Source: Stachybotrys elegans (Eukaryota; Ascomycota; Sordariomycetes; Hypocreales; Stachybotryaceae). Taken from it: a DNA stretch of 64,000 nt. The position numbers and the translations under genes are program-made. The notes beneath the pieces are model-generated. The model worked only from the letters and a program-made list of their open reading frames with translations, made no database searches and was not told the origin of the DNA. Positions 1 to 11,742 of the stretch are shown in pieces. The first letter of the stretch is position 1; every line of letters begins with the position of its first letter. Location: NCBI GenBank assembly GCA_020746835.1, contig JAGPNK010000007.1, positions 1,783,501-1,847,500 on the forward strand, given 5' to 3'.

Positions 1-1162
1 CCTCCTTCTGCTCTCCCACAGTGCTGGAAAGCAAGATGCTCTGCAACATCTCTGCTGCTTTATTCTCGTCGCCTTGACACTGGTCAAGGGTGCGTGTGCA
101 CAGCTCTATTGAATAGCCGGTCTGCGACAGCCGTTTGATGGCACCCTCCCTCTTCAAGTTGGTGGCGCCTATGGATATGCCAGCAGCGTACGTCTCTGGC
201 AGGGCCCATCGTGGGACATCGTCTTCCGGTACGTGAATAAGAAGCCACTCTAGAGTCTCCTCGCGGTCCTTGCAATACTCGACAGCTTCCACGACATGGC
301 TCTTTCTGAAACCCAGCTTGGTCAGCTCGAGAACCACAGCATCCTTCTCGGCTTTGGACATGGAGACGCCGTAAGGATTCCAAGAAACGCCTTTCCGCAG
401 CAGAGCCTCGAGCTGGACCCTGGTCTGCTTGCCCATTTCCACCTTGGGCGCTTCCGTCCATCCTCGCATGATGTTGGATGACCTGTCGCCCATCAAGACC
501 AGACCGGCCGCCCCCGGCATCTCCTTGGCCTTTGCCTTTGCCTCTTCGAGCTCCTTTCGCTTCTTCTCGGCGGCTGCTTTGGTTTCTTGGCGCTCCAGCA
601 GGGTCTTGAAAGGGTCCGCGTCGTACATCCACGCCTTGCCCTCCTTGACGTCTTGTGCCTTGAGAGCCTGGAAATCCTTCCAAAGAGCCTTGTGGTCGGG
701 TGGGAGCACGGTGTGTTTGTTCTGCATGCTGCAGACCCTGAAGAGCGCATATGTAGCAGCAGCATGTTTGGCCTCCAGCGCCGTTTCGCGTAGGAGAAGA
801 TGCTTATGTGTCGCCGGGATCTTGAAGGGGTCCAGCCTCACCATTTGCTGTGTCTTATCATCCTTGGCACTCAGGGTGATCCAGACAGAGAAGCCGTCGG
901 GTGTCTTCTTGGTGTCGTAGACAGGCTTGTCCCAGCGTTGCTTCTGGCAGTATTCGCTCAACAGATTCACCGGCAGTTTTCCGGTCCATGAAGAGCCGCC
1001 GATGATCTGTTTGACGGTAGGTTTGGGGGGTCCTGGAGGCGGCAACACCTCAGCCTGTGGCTGTTGGCCGCCCTTTTGCCCCTTCTTCCCCTTCACGCCC
1101 TCTTTGGCTGGAGGTGCAGCGGCTGCCGGCGTCTCCGCCTTGGCTTTTCCTTTCTTCACCAT
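1..1162 (-). CDS. DExH-box RNA helicase, DHX29/DHX57/YLR419W type, N-terminal part (cut by window edge)
   Basis: The frame is open from the ATG at 1162-1160 to the window edge, giving about 387 residues without an intron; the rest lies outside. The start is the first in-frame ATG and opens a Lys/Ala/Pro-rich tail (MVKKGKAKAETPAAAAPPAK). A dsRBD-like region with the run SSWTGKLPVNLLSEYCQKQ follows. Next come a Lys/Glu coiled segment and a UBA-like region (about residues 265-385) containing EETLEWLLIHVPEDDVPRW, a signature of the DHX29/DHX57/Ucp12 helicases that precedes their RWD and helicase domains. Family members are cytoplasmic ATP-dependent RNA helicases; DHX29 acts on structured mRNA leaders during initiation. 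The DEAH core is not in view, so family membership rests on the N-terminus. The DHX57/YLR419W branch is more likely than DHX29, by inference. Confidence 0.87.
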   Translation of the reverse strand, partial: MVKKGKAKAETPAAAAPPAKEGVKGKKGQKGGQQPQAEVLPPPGPPKPTVKQIIGGSSWTGKLPVNLLSEYCQKQRWDKPVYDTKKTPDGFSVWITLSAKDDKTQQMVRLDPFKIPATHKHLLLRETALEAKHAAATYALFRVCSMQNKHTVLPPDHKALWKDFQALKAQDVKEGKAWMYDADPFKTLLERQETKAAAEKKRKELEEAKAKAKEMPGAAGLVLMGDRSSNIMRGWTEAPKVEMGKQTRVQLEALLRKGVSWNPYGVSMSKAEKDAVVLELTKLGFRKSHVVEAVEYCKDREETLEWLLIHVPEDDVPRWALPETYAAGISIGATNLKREGAIKRLSQTGYSIELCTRTLDQCQGDENKAAEMLQSILLSSTVGEQKE

Positions 1163-2381
1163 ATCTCTCGTCGGTTTTCCTTTGGTGGCGTAGGGTTGGT
1201 TGTAGCCTTGAGATGAGGTTTGGTTGGGAGGAAAGACCAGTTAATTACCTTCGGACCCCATAAACTTCGATATCCCGTTTATAACATTTGCCGCTCGACT
1301 CTTTCCCTCGGGCGGAACGAGTACTGGATATTGATATTGTCTGGTTACGGTGAAGCAAGAAAGATGCGCTTTCTCATCGCCAATATTCTTATAGAGAAAT
1401 GTGGGGAGTGCGGCGTCCAGCTTTTGGCAGGACACAACCAGCAACTTGCCATCCTTGGGTTTAGCCCGTCTCCCACTGTTCAGGAGGCTGACTCATCGAA
1501 TAATGTGGAGAGCAGAATAGGATACATTAGTACGTACTTATTACACTGCCTTACGAGTCTGGGTGAGCATGAAACCTCTGTATCATATCATCAATTTTTA
1601 GCAGACACAGGCAGACAACAGATATAGTCAAGCACTTCATTGCACTCGCATGAAACGTCGTAACTCCAATATACAAAAAAACAACACGGACTCTGCAGCA
1701 AGCAAACCCGGTTCGTGTGGGCTAAGATTTACAAGATTACAATACTATATTCGTGTGGGCAAGGGTCTGCAATCACCAAGGACTTGTTCAGGTGAATGAA
1801 TACAGGCGCATTCTTTCAACTATGGCACTGAGTGGTTTAGTGTAAACGCACAGCCACTTGGCTGTATGTACCAACTGCAGTTTAGTTTCGTGTCCCCTGA
1901 GAAGCAGTGTGCACTGGCACCTGCTCCTCTCCAGCAAAGCCGATATGCTTCCCCCTTCCGCCCATCGTCTGCCGCGTCTGGGAGGCTCGGCATCGCGGCC
2001 AATCCCCTTGCTGGCGTCTCATCATGAGTGGTCTTCGTTCATTCATCCGAGACCAGTACACCAAGGGACTCCGTCTGCATCCGCTTTTCCTTACCCGCTT
2101 AGGCTGGAGCTTTCAAGCTACCATAGGGCCTTATCCTCCTAGACTCCTCTCTCTCGTAAATGATCCATGACATGTAACGACGCGGGGCTGCGATATCGCG
2201 AATGGGGGCATGACTATACAGTCTAGCAAAGCTATGTTGGGGTGGTGGTGTAACAGGAACTTTGGGGGGGCGGGGCAAATTGAAGAGGTAGGGGGGGTGT
2301 TGTCATGATTTCGTGGCTGCAATAGCCACAAGCTGGCGATGCACTGGCGTAAACCCAGCCAAGCTGACTCGTCCAGATCCC
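1163..2381. other. Intergenic: helicase upstream region and importin alpha 3' region
   Basis: This 1.2 kb separates two minus-strand genes. It must hold the helicase promoter and leader near 1163-1500 and the importin alpha 3' UTR near 2382. A 135-codon plus-strand open frame at 1220-1627 starts with TTG and resembles no family, so I do not call it a gene. I see no RNA gene or repeat. Confidence 0.6.
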
Positions 2382-4369
2382 TTACATGTCCATGGAGTCT
2401 CCACCGTTGGCGAAGTTGAAGCCGCCAGACTGGGCAGCACCATTGGCGCCGAAGCCAAAGGTGCCGTTGGGGCCGGTGGGTTGAGCTGCGCCCTCACCAG
2501 CATTCTCCTCGTCGTCGGAGAAGTACTTCTCGATAATGTTGTATGCCTTCATGTAAATCTCCTCGTTGGCGTTGTTCTGGCAGTCGTGGATCTTCTCCAT
2601 GCCTCCGCACTCCTCGATGAAAAGAGCGTAGCGGTTAATGGCGGAGGCGCCATCGCCAGCAGCCTGCTTGTCCAGGTCTCCGATCTTGAGGATGTTCTCC
2701 AGGCCATCCAGAGCAACCTGGATGATCTTGTTGTCAGGGCATGCCAGCAGATCGCAGAGCGGCCTGATGCAACCCTGAGCCACCAGGTAGCGGATCTGCT
2801 CAGGCTTCTGCAGACCACCAGATGTGGCGTTGCTGATGGCCCAGCAAGCCTCCTTGCGGGTCTTCAGGTCACCATTTCCGAGGAGGTGGATCAGAGGAGG
2901 GATGATGTTGGCATCAATGACGGCCTGGATCTGGGAAGAGTTGCCAGCAGTGATGTTGGAGATGGTCCAGCAAGCCTCCTTTCGGATACCGTCCTTAGTG
3001 GAGCTCAGCAGGGACAGGAGGCAGGGCAAAGCACCGCAGTTAATGATGACCTGAGTCTGCACATCGTCTCCGGTGACAATGTTTCCTACCGATCGCAGGG
3101 CAGGGGTCTGGACGGAGGTAGAGGCGTGCATCAAAAGTTCAACCAGTCTACGGGGAATGCCTGCCTCGATAACAGCCTGGATCTTGTCGTTGGAGCCATC
3201 GGAAAGGTACGAGACAGCCCAGCAAGCGTCAATCAGCACCTCGTCATCGAGGGAGTAGACCAGCTTGGACAGGACGGGAAGAGCGGGGGCAATCTGGGGG
3301 GGGACAAGTTAGCAAATGCCATCCATACACTCCAGACGCAACTAGGTATTCTTACAGTGTTCCAGTCAGGCTGGGGAGTCTTGCCTCGGCAGAAGTTGCT
3401 GAGGGTCCAGGTGGCGTTGCGCAGCATGCTGAGCTTGCGGCTGTCGCCGAGCAGGTTCAGCAGAGGCTTGAGGGCACCGCAGCTCAGGACATAGTCGCGG
3501 CAGTGGGGGCTGTCACCAGCGATGTTACCCAGGGCCCAGACGGCCTGTTCCCTGACATCGGGCTCTTGGCTGCCAAGCAGCTCGACAAAGATGGGGACGG
3601 CGCCAGCCTCGATAACAACCTGGGTCTGGGTTGCGGATCCCGAGGCAATGTTGGTCAGAGCCCAGGCGGCCTCAAACTGCACCAGGGTATGGGGAGATCG
3701 CAGGAACTCGACGAATCGGCTAACAACACCGGTCTTGATAACCTCCTCAATAGGGGGGTTGCGCTCCTTGGAGAGAAGCTTGCGGAACTTGGTAGTGGCG
3801 CTGATCTGGAGGTCAATCTGTTCGGAGAAGACGCCAGCTACCATCTGAGGGAGGTCTTCGTTCAACTAGGCAAGCCACATGTCAGCGTCAAATTGAAACC
3901 AGCAACAGCAACATGGTGAAATAGGTCAAGGTGGTGGCATGTTCGTCTATCCGTGCCGTGCTAGTAGCAACATGTGGGGTCCAGGGATTGTTTTGTCACC
4001 CCACATCACAAACCAGAGTTGCCATGGGCGAGGGTAGCGGGAGCGAGTTTAGGAGGGACATTTTGGTAGGGCTCCCAGGAGGGGTCGAGGGGGGTAGAGA
4101 AAAAGTTAGAAAAAAAAAAAGAAGAGGCGGCATACCTGCGACTCTGTAGGAGCGGACTCATCGTCGCTGTCGGGAGCGGCACCAAGAGAGGCACCAGGTC
4201 GGTTCTCGCCAGTGCCAATACCTCGCCTCTTTGCGAGGTTCTCCTCACGCTTCGCCTTGCGGATCTCGACCTGCTGCTCCTCGCGGCGACGTCGAAGCTC
4301 TTCGGGCTTGAAGGTGTTCTTGGCCTTGAACTGGGTTCGGCGATGCTCGGGGATATACCGCTCCGCCAT
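2382..4369 (-). CDS. Importin subunit alpha (karyopherin alpha)
   Basis: Nuclear import adaptor that binds classical nuclear localisation signals and importin beta. Three exons: 4369-4136, 3865-3356 and 3293-2382, joined in phase 0, giving 551 aa, the usual family length. Introns of 270 nt and 62 nt have GTATG/TAG and GTAAG/CAG ends. Residues 1-75 form the importin-beta-binding domain, rich in Arg/Lys ([19 protein letters not shown]). The remainder is a run of armadillo repeats with the typical W..N pairs (for example [40 protein letters not shown]) that form the NLS groove. The tail ends in acidic and Gly/Asn-rich sequence ([13 protein letters not shown]). The start has a good context and sits directly before the IBB. 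It is divergent from Pot1 across 723 bp. A yeast SRP1 / S. pombe cut15/imp1 orthologue is very likely. Confidence 0.97.
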
Positions 4370-5092
4370 GTTGCCGGCTCACGAGGTTTTGTCTGGACCG
4401 AGACAGTTGATTGTTGCAAGAAGAGGAAGAGGTATGTAGATGGTGGCAGTAGGGGGGAATGTGCGGGGTGCTGGCCAAAGATGCGAGCGAGGCTGCCCCG
4501 GGAACGGTGGGGATGCGCTGCTGGTTCTACAGCCCGTGACTGAGACAGGAGCTGCAGGAGGGACGAGGAGCGAGATGCAAGGAAAATGCGTGCGGTGCGG
4601 TGCGGTGCGTTTTCCTGCGGGATGGTTCTTGGGGAGGGTGCAGAAACAAAGATGCAGGACAGGAGTTGAAGTAGAAATGACGGGACCCTGGCTAGGCCTT
4701 TCTTTCAGTGCGCTTGTGAACCTGGACAGCCCACCTTGCCGCTAACGCACTGACTGGACAACCTTTTCAGTGGTCGATGCCTGAGGCCGAAATTGATCTG
4801 CCACCTGCACCTTTCTTCCATTGTACTGTACGTACTGAGGCCGCCTTACCTAATGGCTAGGTAGGTACCTTGCCTGTATGGGTAATGAGCCGCTTATTGT
4901 TCAATTGCCACATGCTTTTTTTTTTCCTTTGACACTTAAAAGATATCACATGATTGCGCGAGACGGGGAAGGCTGACCCACTAGTCTTTTAACGCGTTCT
5001 CAATTCCTGAGTCTTGATCAAGACGCGTCCCATCATCGCACATCAGAACTCGTGCAACGCAACTTCAATGACTTCTCCATGAGTGCTTGAAA
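4370..5092. promoter_or_regulatory. Divergent promoter region between importin alpha and Pot1
   Basis: These 723 bp separate the start codons of two oppositely transcribed genes and must hold both promoters. Visible elements are GGTGCGGTGCGGTGCG repeats near 4595-4610, a GGTAGGTACC motif near 4860, a T-tract at 4915-4926 and an ACGCGT site near 4993. No TATA box stands out. Both genes act in the nucleus, but shared regulation is only inference. Confidence 0.5.
5068..5090 (+). promoter_or_regulatory. Two overlapping upstream ORFs in the Pot1 leader
   Basis: ATG at 5068 reads four codons to TGA at 5080-5082. A second ATG at 5079 reads three codons to TGA at 5088-5090. The second stop lies two bases before the Pot1 ATG at 5093. 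If the transcript starts upstream of 5068, ribosomes must leak past or reinitiate, which usually lowers output. The transcript start is not known. Confidence 0.55.
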
Positions 5093-7235
5093 ATGGGTCC
5101 GAAACAGGATCTCCTACAGTTGCCTCCCGGTATTGTCCCTCTTCGGGACATATTGGAGCGAGCCCTTCCCATCGGCTCCCTTGTCAGCGTCATCGCGCTG
5201 GTGACAGACTTTAGAGCGCCAGCGCCACCGAGGCAGGCCGGTAAAGGTATGCGTTGGCGGTTCTATCTCGAGATGCTTTCTGACCGTGATAGATTGGAAA
5301 TGCCAGATGCGTCTGTATGATAAGTCTCTCGAGCTCGACGATGAAATGTCTCTGGCATTTCATCTCTTCCGACCAGAAGAGAAAGACATGCCTGATGTTG
5401 GGCCAGGAGATGTGATATTCATCCGGAAAGCCAAGGTTCGTTAAAAAAAAAGAAGAAGAAACTTCCTACTGATGTGAGGCATTTACTCATTGATCCCGCC
5501 AGATCCAAGCATACCAAATGCAGGACCCATCTTTATTATCACATGTTGCTACAGAGGTTCATGTTTTCAAGGCAAACAAGATCCCCAAACCTCCCGCAGA
5601 CGCTGCGTCAGCTTTCATCAAATCTTCCTGGAAGCCGACTGCGCAGCCCCCAAAGGTCGAAAGCAAATACATTTCCGCTCTTTATCATGCCATTGATAAA
5701 TCACGGATCCCGGAACCAGAAGAATTCACTCTGATGAAGGTCCAATCCACAAATATCCGGGAGAAGTTCAGGCAATTGAAAGATGTCAAGGAAGGCATCT
5801 ATGCAGATCTTGTTGTTGAGATTGTCCGAGACCCTTGGGACTCGGGCGACAAAATGACCATTTGGGTCTCCGATTATACTGAGAACCCCCTCTTCTACTC
5901 TCATACTGAAACAGAGTCTCCCGGCGCACCAGCCGCGCACAGCGGAGATAGCGACCCTTATGGTTATACGACAGGCTTCTCGAATAAGACGATGAGTCGA
6001 TCTACCAGGTCAAACAGTTCACTCTGGAAGGGACCTGTCGGAAAGCGAAGTTTGCAAATCACTGTCTGGCCTCCGCACACAACTGCAATAGCTGAGCTGC
6101 AGCTTGGTAAGGGCTCATGGGTTTCGATGGAGAATGTTCAAATCAAGTTCAGCAATGGCGGGCAGCTTGAGGGCTACCTTCGAGAAGATCGCGGAAGAGC
6201 GGGTGCCAGAATCAGCATCCATCCCATTGACCCGGAGAACTGTCTCGAGGTTCAGCTGGAGCGGTACAAGAACGCTCTGCGCTTGAAGAAAGATTTTGAG
6301 CGATCACAAAAGGCACGGCAAAAGGGGCTCGCTGATGCCGCACAGGCCGGTCGAAAACGCAGGAGCGCGGCAGCACAGGAGGAGGGGAACTCTAAAATAA
6401 GGCGAAACGCGAAACGTGCTGCGAAACAGCTAGCAGCAGCAGAGAAGTCTGTCAATACATCAACCACAGCAGACAACCAGACAGCACAGGAATCCATCAC
6501 CGTCAAGGCGGCGGCAGCTGTGCAAGAGCATGTGGTGCTAAATTCTCAAGGTATGCCTGGCGTTTGACGGCACACAGTGACGAGTCGCTAACAGCAACAG
6601 TGAAATGCGAGAACATGGCCAAGTCATTGAGTTCAATTGCCCAGGTGACGGAGCAAGTCATGTTTGACGCTATTATCGACGGGCACCAACTCAAGCTGCC
6701 GCTGCCCTTTACAAACCTATCTTACCGCGCAGTTGTCCGGGTTGTTGATTTTATGCCGTCTCGACTAGAAGAATTCGCTCGGCCCCAAAGGAGAAAGAGC
6801 GAGTACGACATCTTGGAAGGCTCGGAAGACTCCGAGACAAGCGACGATTCGGAAATGGAGGACGAGGAGGATGCAACGAGCCGCGGCTGGGAGTGGCAGT
6901 TTCATCTGAAGCTACAGGACGCCTCGGCCGCGGATGATCAGAAAGCCGTGTGGGTATTGGTTGACAATCAAGCCGCGCAGTGCCTTTTGAGCATGGATGC
7001 TTGCGACCTTGAAAACGACCCTCAGGCCGTGGAAGAGGTTCGACAACGACTCTTCCTCCTCTGGGGCGAGCTCGAAGAACGCAAAGCCCGCCTGAACCCG
7101 AGGCGCGTCAAGTCCAGGTCGACGCAGCCTCCCCCGACAGCTCCGACAACGAAGACGCGAGGCCGGCTGCTGGGAAGAGCGCGGGCGAGATTGCCAACCT
7201 GCCGTTTTCCTGCTGCATCCGGCAGTACGGCGTGA
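5093..7235 (+). CDS. pot1: Protection of telomeres protein 1 (single-strand telomere DNA binding)
   Basis: Shelterin component that binds the G-rich 3' telomere overhang through OB folds. Exons: 5093-5246, 5293-5435, 5503-6550 and 6601-7235, giving 659 aa; phases fit at every junction and introns are 46-67 nt. Residues 5-130 match the first telomere-binding OB fold (LPIGSLVSVIALVTDFRAP, then GKDWKCQMRLYDKS and PDVGPGDVIFIRKAKIQAY). Residues about 180-355 match the second OB region (KEGIYADLVVEIVRDPWD...TIWVSDYTENPLF). A basic coiled stretch and a third folded region ending in QRLFLLWGELEERKARL follow. The frame used stops at 7233-7235, but a conserved-looking tail (LPFSCCIRQYGVKIPETDAG) is open in another frame from about 7083 to TAA at 7328-7330. 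The true C-terminus is probably about 7330, reached by a frameshift or an intron I cannot place. It converges on Scc3. Confidence 0.88.
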
Positions 7236-7330
7236 AGATACCCGAAACGGACGCGGGCAAGGCAGACGCGGGCAATGGGAGGCGCTGGCAACGATTGTTT
7301 GGGCTATTTGGTGTAAGAATATCGGGGTAA

Positions 7331-7736
7331 AGGTGTCGTTTGGATCTGGCGCAACTTGCTGCTGTCATTATTGTCACGATACCCACGATTGGTCGTTTGA
7401 TTCAAACTTGTTCAGTAGGTAGGATATAGAAACATCCCACAGTTTTCACTTCGACTTTATTTTTGTTGTGTTTTCTGGGAGAACGCATTTATTCGACCAT
7501 CCTCAACGCCCTGCCTATAAACAGCATATCTTTCGGAGGAGGGCAAGACTCCTCCCCCCTCCAATGGCTTGCAAGAAGAGTAGTTGGAAGAAATAAAATA
7601 CAGACTTTATCATTACGAGAGTCGGATTCCATCCCCCTAGGCCTCCATCATAGGTGAAGAAGAACAAAAACCACATAGAAAACCCAAAGACATTTCCTCT
7701 TCCCTGCTTAAATAACCTGAGGGGTGTGTTTTTTTT
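7331..7736. other. Convergent 3' region of Pot1 and Scc3
   Basis: Four hundred bases between two stop codons. They hold both 3' UTRs, with AT-rich stretches such as AATAAAATACAG near 7593 and a T-run at 7729-7737 directly after the Scc3 stop. No further gene is visible. Confidence 0.6.
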
Positions 7737-10700
7737 TCAATCACCAAGAACATCATCATCATCATTAGCTCGCGGCGCGTCGTCCTCGTCATCGTCCTCG
7801 GCGGGCGAGTCCTCGTCCAACAGCTCCCTGCGACGCAGGTCCTCGTGCGAACCCTCCTCCGGGTCGGCGCCCTGACCCTCCTCCTCTTCGTCGTCGTCAT
7901 CGTCGTCCTCGACGATTTCCATGCTCAGAGCGGCCTTCTTGGGCTTGGAAGCGGCGGCGGTGGTGGTGGAAGCAGCAGCGGCAGAGCGGGATGGCTTCTT
8001 GTGCGCGCCTAGGAGCTTGTCCTCGTCGAGGTAGGAGACGACCTCTTTGAAGTTGTTGCCCAGCTTCGTCTGGTTGCGGAGGAGGCGGCGACGGAGCTTT
8101 CCGGCCTGCGTGCCGCGCTGGTCCAGCAGCTTGGAGCCGATGGCGAGGACGTACTTGGCTGCGAGTTCGCAGAGAGCCTTCTCCGACTTGAGCTCGAGAG
8201 CGTGGCGCTCTTCCTTGGAGAGGTTCTCGTCCTCCTCGTCGCTGGGCTCCTCCTCGTCGTCGACGGGATCCTCGTTGTCAGCCGGCTCATTAAGGCCCCT
8301 ATCCTTGTTGGCCTTCTTGGCGTACTGCTTCTCGGTCGCGTCGAAGATGGAGATGAGCTCGGGGATGAGACCTGGCTCAATCTCCTGCACCAGTGCCTTG
8401 TACTTTTCGGTTGCTTCCGATGTACCTGCCCTCTCGGTGACGGGGCGGAGGATGGCAAAGGTGAGATGTAGGTCGCAGAGGCTTCCAGTGGCATATAGGC
8501 GTACTTGATCGATGGCAGCACGAGACGAGAGGGTCTCGATGAGATGCCTGCGGTATGACTGCCGCAATACTGACAGACGATCCAACTCCTCATCGGAAAC
8601 ACCGCTTCCAGGAATAAGCTGAGCGAGCATCCGTACCTTCCACATGAAGTAGAACTGGCACGACTTTATGGCGAAAGAGACAACTTCATCCTCCAGGTCA
8701 TCAATCTCGTCCTCCTGAGGCTCGTACTTTCCTCTGTGCACGATGTTGCTGAGAACATGTATAGTGGAGGACTGTGAATCTTCTGAGCCTTCTGCCTCTA
8801 GCGTATCAACACAATCTGAAATACTAGCCAGCTTGCTGATCTTGGCCAGGATAGTGGAGAGCTCCTTGAGCGGTGCGGCAGCGAGGTTTCCTCGAACAGA
8901 CAGTTCATAGCTGTTTTCGAAGTTTCGAAGTGCGTTTATGACATTCTCCCAGAGGACAGATATCCTGCTGTCGACCATTTCTTCCAGCTCGTCGTACTGG
9001 CGGGCGTGGAGAAGCGCAGCGGTAGCTTCCGAGAGCACTCGCTTGTCGTCGTGGCGGTCGAACTGTGTGCTAATCTCATCAAGGAGGCTCTCGAACTTGC
9101 TGGAATCCTGGCGCAGTTGTTGGAATATGTCGAGATTCAGGAAGTGCTCCATTCTTAGAACTGTTGCTGCTGTTTCGGGTTCGGCGCCAAACTTGTTGAG
9201 GAGCTTAGGAATCGTCGTGGCGAGCTCGAGGGCAATATCCTCCTGCGTCTCGGTTGCTTCCGCGCGATGAGGTCGCCTCTTGTGGCGATCAGGCTCGACT
9301 GCCTGGCCCAGGTTCGACTTGATGGCTGAACAGAGGACATCAAGGAGGATTGCCTCCTCTGCAGCCGACGGTGCCACGGCAGCTTTAAAGGCAGCCTCGG
9401 GGGAGACGCCCTTGGACTTGGACCTTGGCTTCGACTTATTGCTGGTTGTGTGGTCAAACAAGAGGTACCCGGCCAGTATCTCCCATCTCTTGATCTCGGG
9501 CACCTTCTCGTACAGGACCTGAGCGGCGAGCGAGATCCGGGTATCGGGCGTAGTTGCCTCGAGCAGATCGGCTGCAACATCCAAGCCCAAGGCCGGGTCA
9601 TCCTGCTGAGACTCCTCGATCTGAGCATCATAGATGGCCAGTGCCTCAGCAAGACACTTGATGCTGACCCATTCGCTGCGCGGTGACGAGACATCATCTT
9701 CATCGACACCGCTAAACTCTTCCAGCACCTCGGCTCCTCCAATCTCTGCCGTCTTGCCCTCCAAAACATCGCCGATGCACGCCACGAAGAAGCCAACAGC
9801 CGCTTTCCGAATGCGGATCTCGTTATCAAAAATGAGCTTTCCGATGGCGTCAATCTCTCCAGGGTCAAGCAGGGCAGATTCACGAAGAGTATCGATAACA
9901 GATATGGCTGCCACCCTGACCGAGACCTCCGAATCTTGGGTCGCCATCTCGATCAATCTTGGACGGAACCGGTCGATGAAATGGCCCAGCTGCGGCGCAT
10001 CTCTCTTAAACACCTTGTGGAGCTGCTTCAGAACTTCCTGGCGTGTCGTTGGACTGGTATCTGACAGCATCCATCCCAGATAACGCAGGTAGCTGGGGTC
10101 CATAAAGATGTTGGGTAGGTTCCAGATCCATGAACCCAGGGCTTCGACGCATTCAGCCCGGATTTTGGGATCAACGTCTCGGTATCGATGAACAAAGACA
10201 GTGTCAAAGTAGGATTCAATTGCTTCGCTGCACGTTTTGCGGTTTCCAGTCGCCTCGGTAAGACTGCGCTGAATCTCAGTGGCCTTGGTCTTGTTTTTGG
10301 CCTTCTTGGCATTCTGCAGCTGCTGCTCGGTGTTGGAGATTCGTCGGTCAAGGATGCCAGCAACCTCGACGAGTCCGGACTGGATCGCAAGTGCTATCGT
10401 TGTGGCCGTGTGTCTGAAGGGTCGTAAAGATGACGAGGACATGCTGCCCAACCATGAATGCAGATTGTCCATAAGCTCGGCGTCATTGTAGAGGATATCC
10501 GTCTCGTGCAAGAGCTCAATGAGCGAATGGAAAAAGTTGACAAGCAAGTCCCGAAATGATCGCGTGCTCTTGGCCTTGGAGACGAGCGGGTAGTCGACGA
10601 TTTGTTGCTGTACATTGTTAGCGGGCCGTCACGTTTGTTTTGCGGCGCAGCTGCACAAACCTCCTGGTAGACATTCTGGAGATCAATGAGGCGCGTCGGG

Positions 10701-11317
10701 ACGCTCTCGGAATCGGCAATGTCGTCGGTCGTGACCTCTTGGTCGCAGCCAGCGCACTGAAGGATGCAGTTGACGAGGTCTGCAGTCCCGGACGCGCTAT
10801 CGGCCTGATAACGCCGGAGCCACTCGCGGGCCACAGATTCGGCGGAATCTCCGCTGCCAAAAATCTCAGCTGGGCGGATGTGTTAGTAAAGCGGCGATCG
10901 GCAGAAGAGCAGGACCGCGGGCATACCGAAGAGACCCGTCCCCTGATCGCCCGTATCGATTCGCACGGATTTCTTGGGGCGCGATGGAATAACGGCAGGA
11001 CGTGCTGCCCTAGCATGCGAGTGGCCATTGGTCTTGGGCTTCTTGGAGGACGGTTTCTTTGCGCGCGCAGGTTGTCGCGACCTCGGGGCGGGGTGGTCGT
11101 GGTCGCTCCCAGCCTCATCGTCCTGGCTCATTTCCTCGTCAGAATCTAGAATGTCGTCGTTGTCGTCGTCGTCGTCGTCGTCATCGTTTGCGCCGCGCTT
11201 GCGCTTGGGTGCTGTCGAAGGCTCTGGCTCAAACTTGGAGGGAGCTTTCACGACGCGTCCGGAGCGACGGGGCGCGGTCGCGTCAGGATCGGGTGTAGGG
11301 CTGGCGCTCTGCTCCAT
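7737..11317 (-). CDS. Cohesin subunit Scc3/Psc3 (stromalin/STAG family)
   Basis: HEAT-repeat subunit of the nuclear cohesin ring, needed for loading on DNA and sister-chromatid cohesion. Exons: 11317-10927, 10869-10661 and 10607-7737, giving 1156 aa, close to yeast Scc3; introns are 57 and 52 nt. The N-terminus is disordered and basic/acidic with an Asp run near residues 43-56, then PSRPKKSVRIDTGDQGTGLF. The STAG region follows (REWLRRYQADSASGTADLVN, FRDLLVNFFHSLIELLHETD). The stromalin conservative domain lies at about residues 332-410 (SYFDTVFVHRYRDVDPKIRA, LRYLGWMLSDTSPTTRQEVL). The C-terminus is highly acidic with long Asp/Glu runs, as in other fungal Scc3 proteins. The start is the first in-frame ATG of exon 1. 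It is divergent from ureD and convergent with Pot1. Assignment is firm. Confidence 0.96.
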
Positions 11318-11742
11318 TGTGTGTGTCGGCGTAAATTTACGCGTTCAGCATTGAGGAATTGCAAGAGACGGTAGTGCGCGATCCCCTGGCTGTATGAGCA
11401 CAATCACGAGGGGGGCGGTGATGCAGCGGCTGGCGCGTTGATAATGTGGAGGAGTTGAGCTTCCATGGTGCTCTGGCAGCTACCGACTAATTAAGAGCTG
11501 GTGGAGTCGTGGTGCGCTTGCGTCCAGGGTTTCCGCCTACTCTCGCTGCGGCCAAACTTCGGCAGGGCGCGCGATGGCAGCCAAGTCCCATTACAGCCGA
11601 AACCCTAGGTATCGCTACCTTGGCGTTATCTAAGGCGGGCGCCAGCACTCGTTCCACTATCAATCACGTCCATCCCAGCCTGCCACAGTCACTCATTAAT
11701 ATCCCAATGCTTTAATGCTTTAGCGGTAGCAATGGTCCTGCC
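11318..11742. promoter_or_regulatory. Divergent promoter region between Scc3 and UreD, with GATA sites
   Basis: These 425 bp separate the two start codons. TGATAA at 11439-11444 and TTATCT (AGATAA on the other strand) at 11626-11631 fit the HGATAR consensus of nitrogen-regulatory GATA factors such as AreA, which would suit a urease accessory gene. Two sites in this length can occur by chance, so the regulatory reading is inference. Confidence 0.4.

Noticed and set aside
1220..1627. 135-codon plus-strand frame upstream of the helicase
   Set aside because: It starts with TTG, has no family resemblance and lies in the helicase promoter.
2313..3494. 393-codon plus-strand open frame opposite importin alpha
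   Set aside because: It is antisense to conserved armadillo-repeat exons, crosses a real intron, and arises from GC-rich third positions; no domain is visible.
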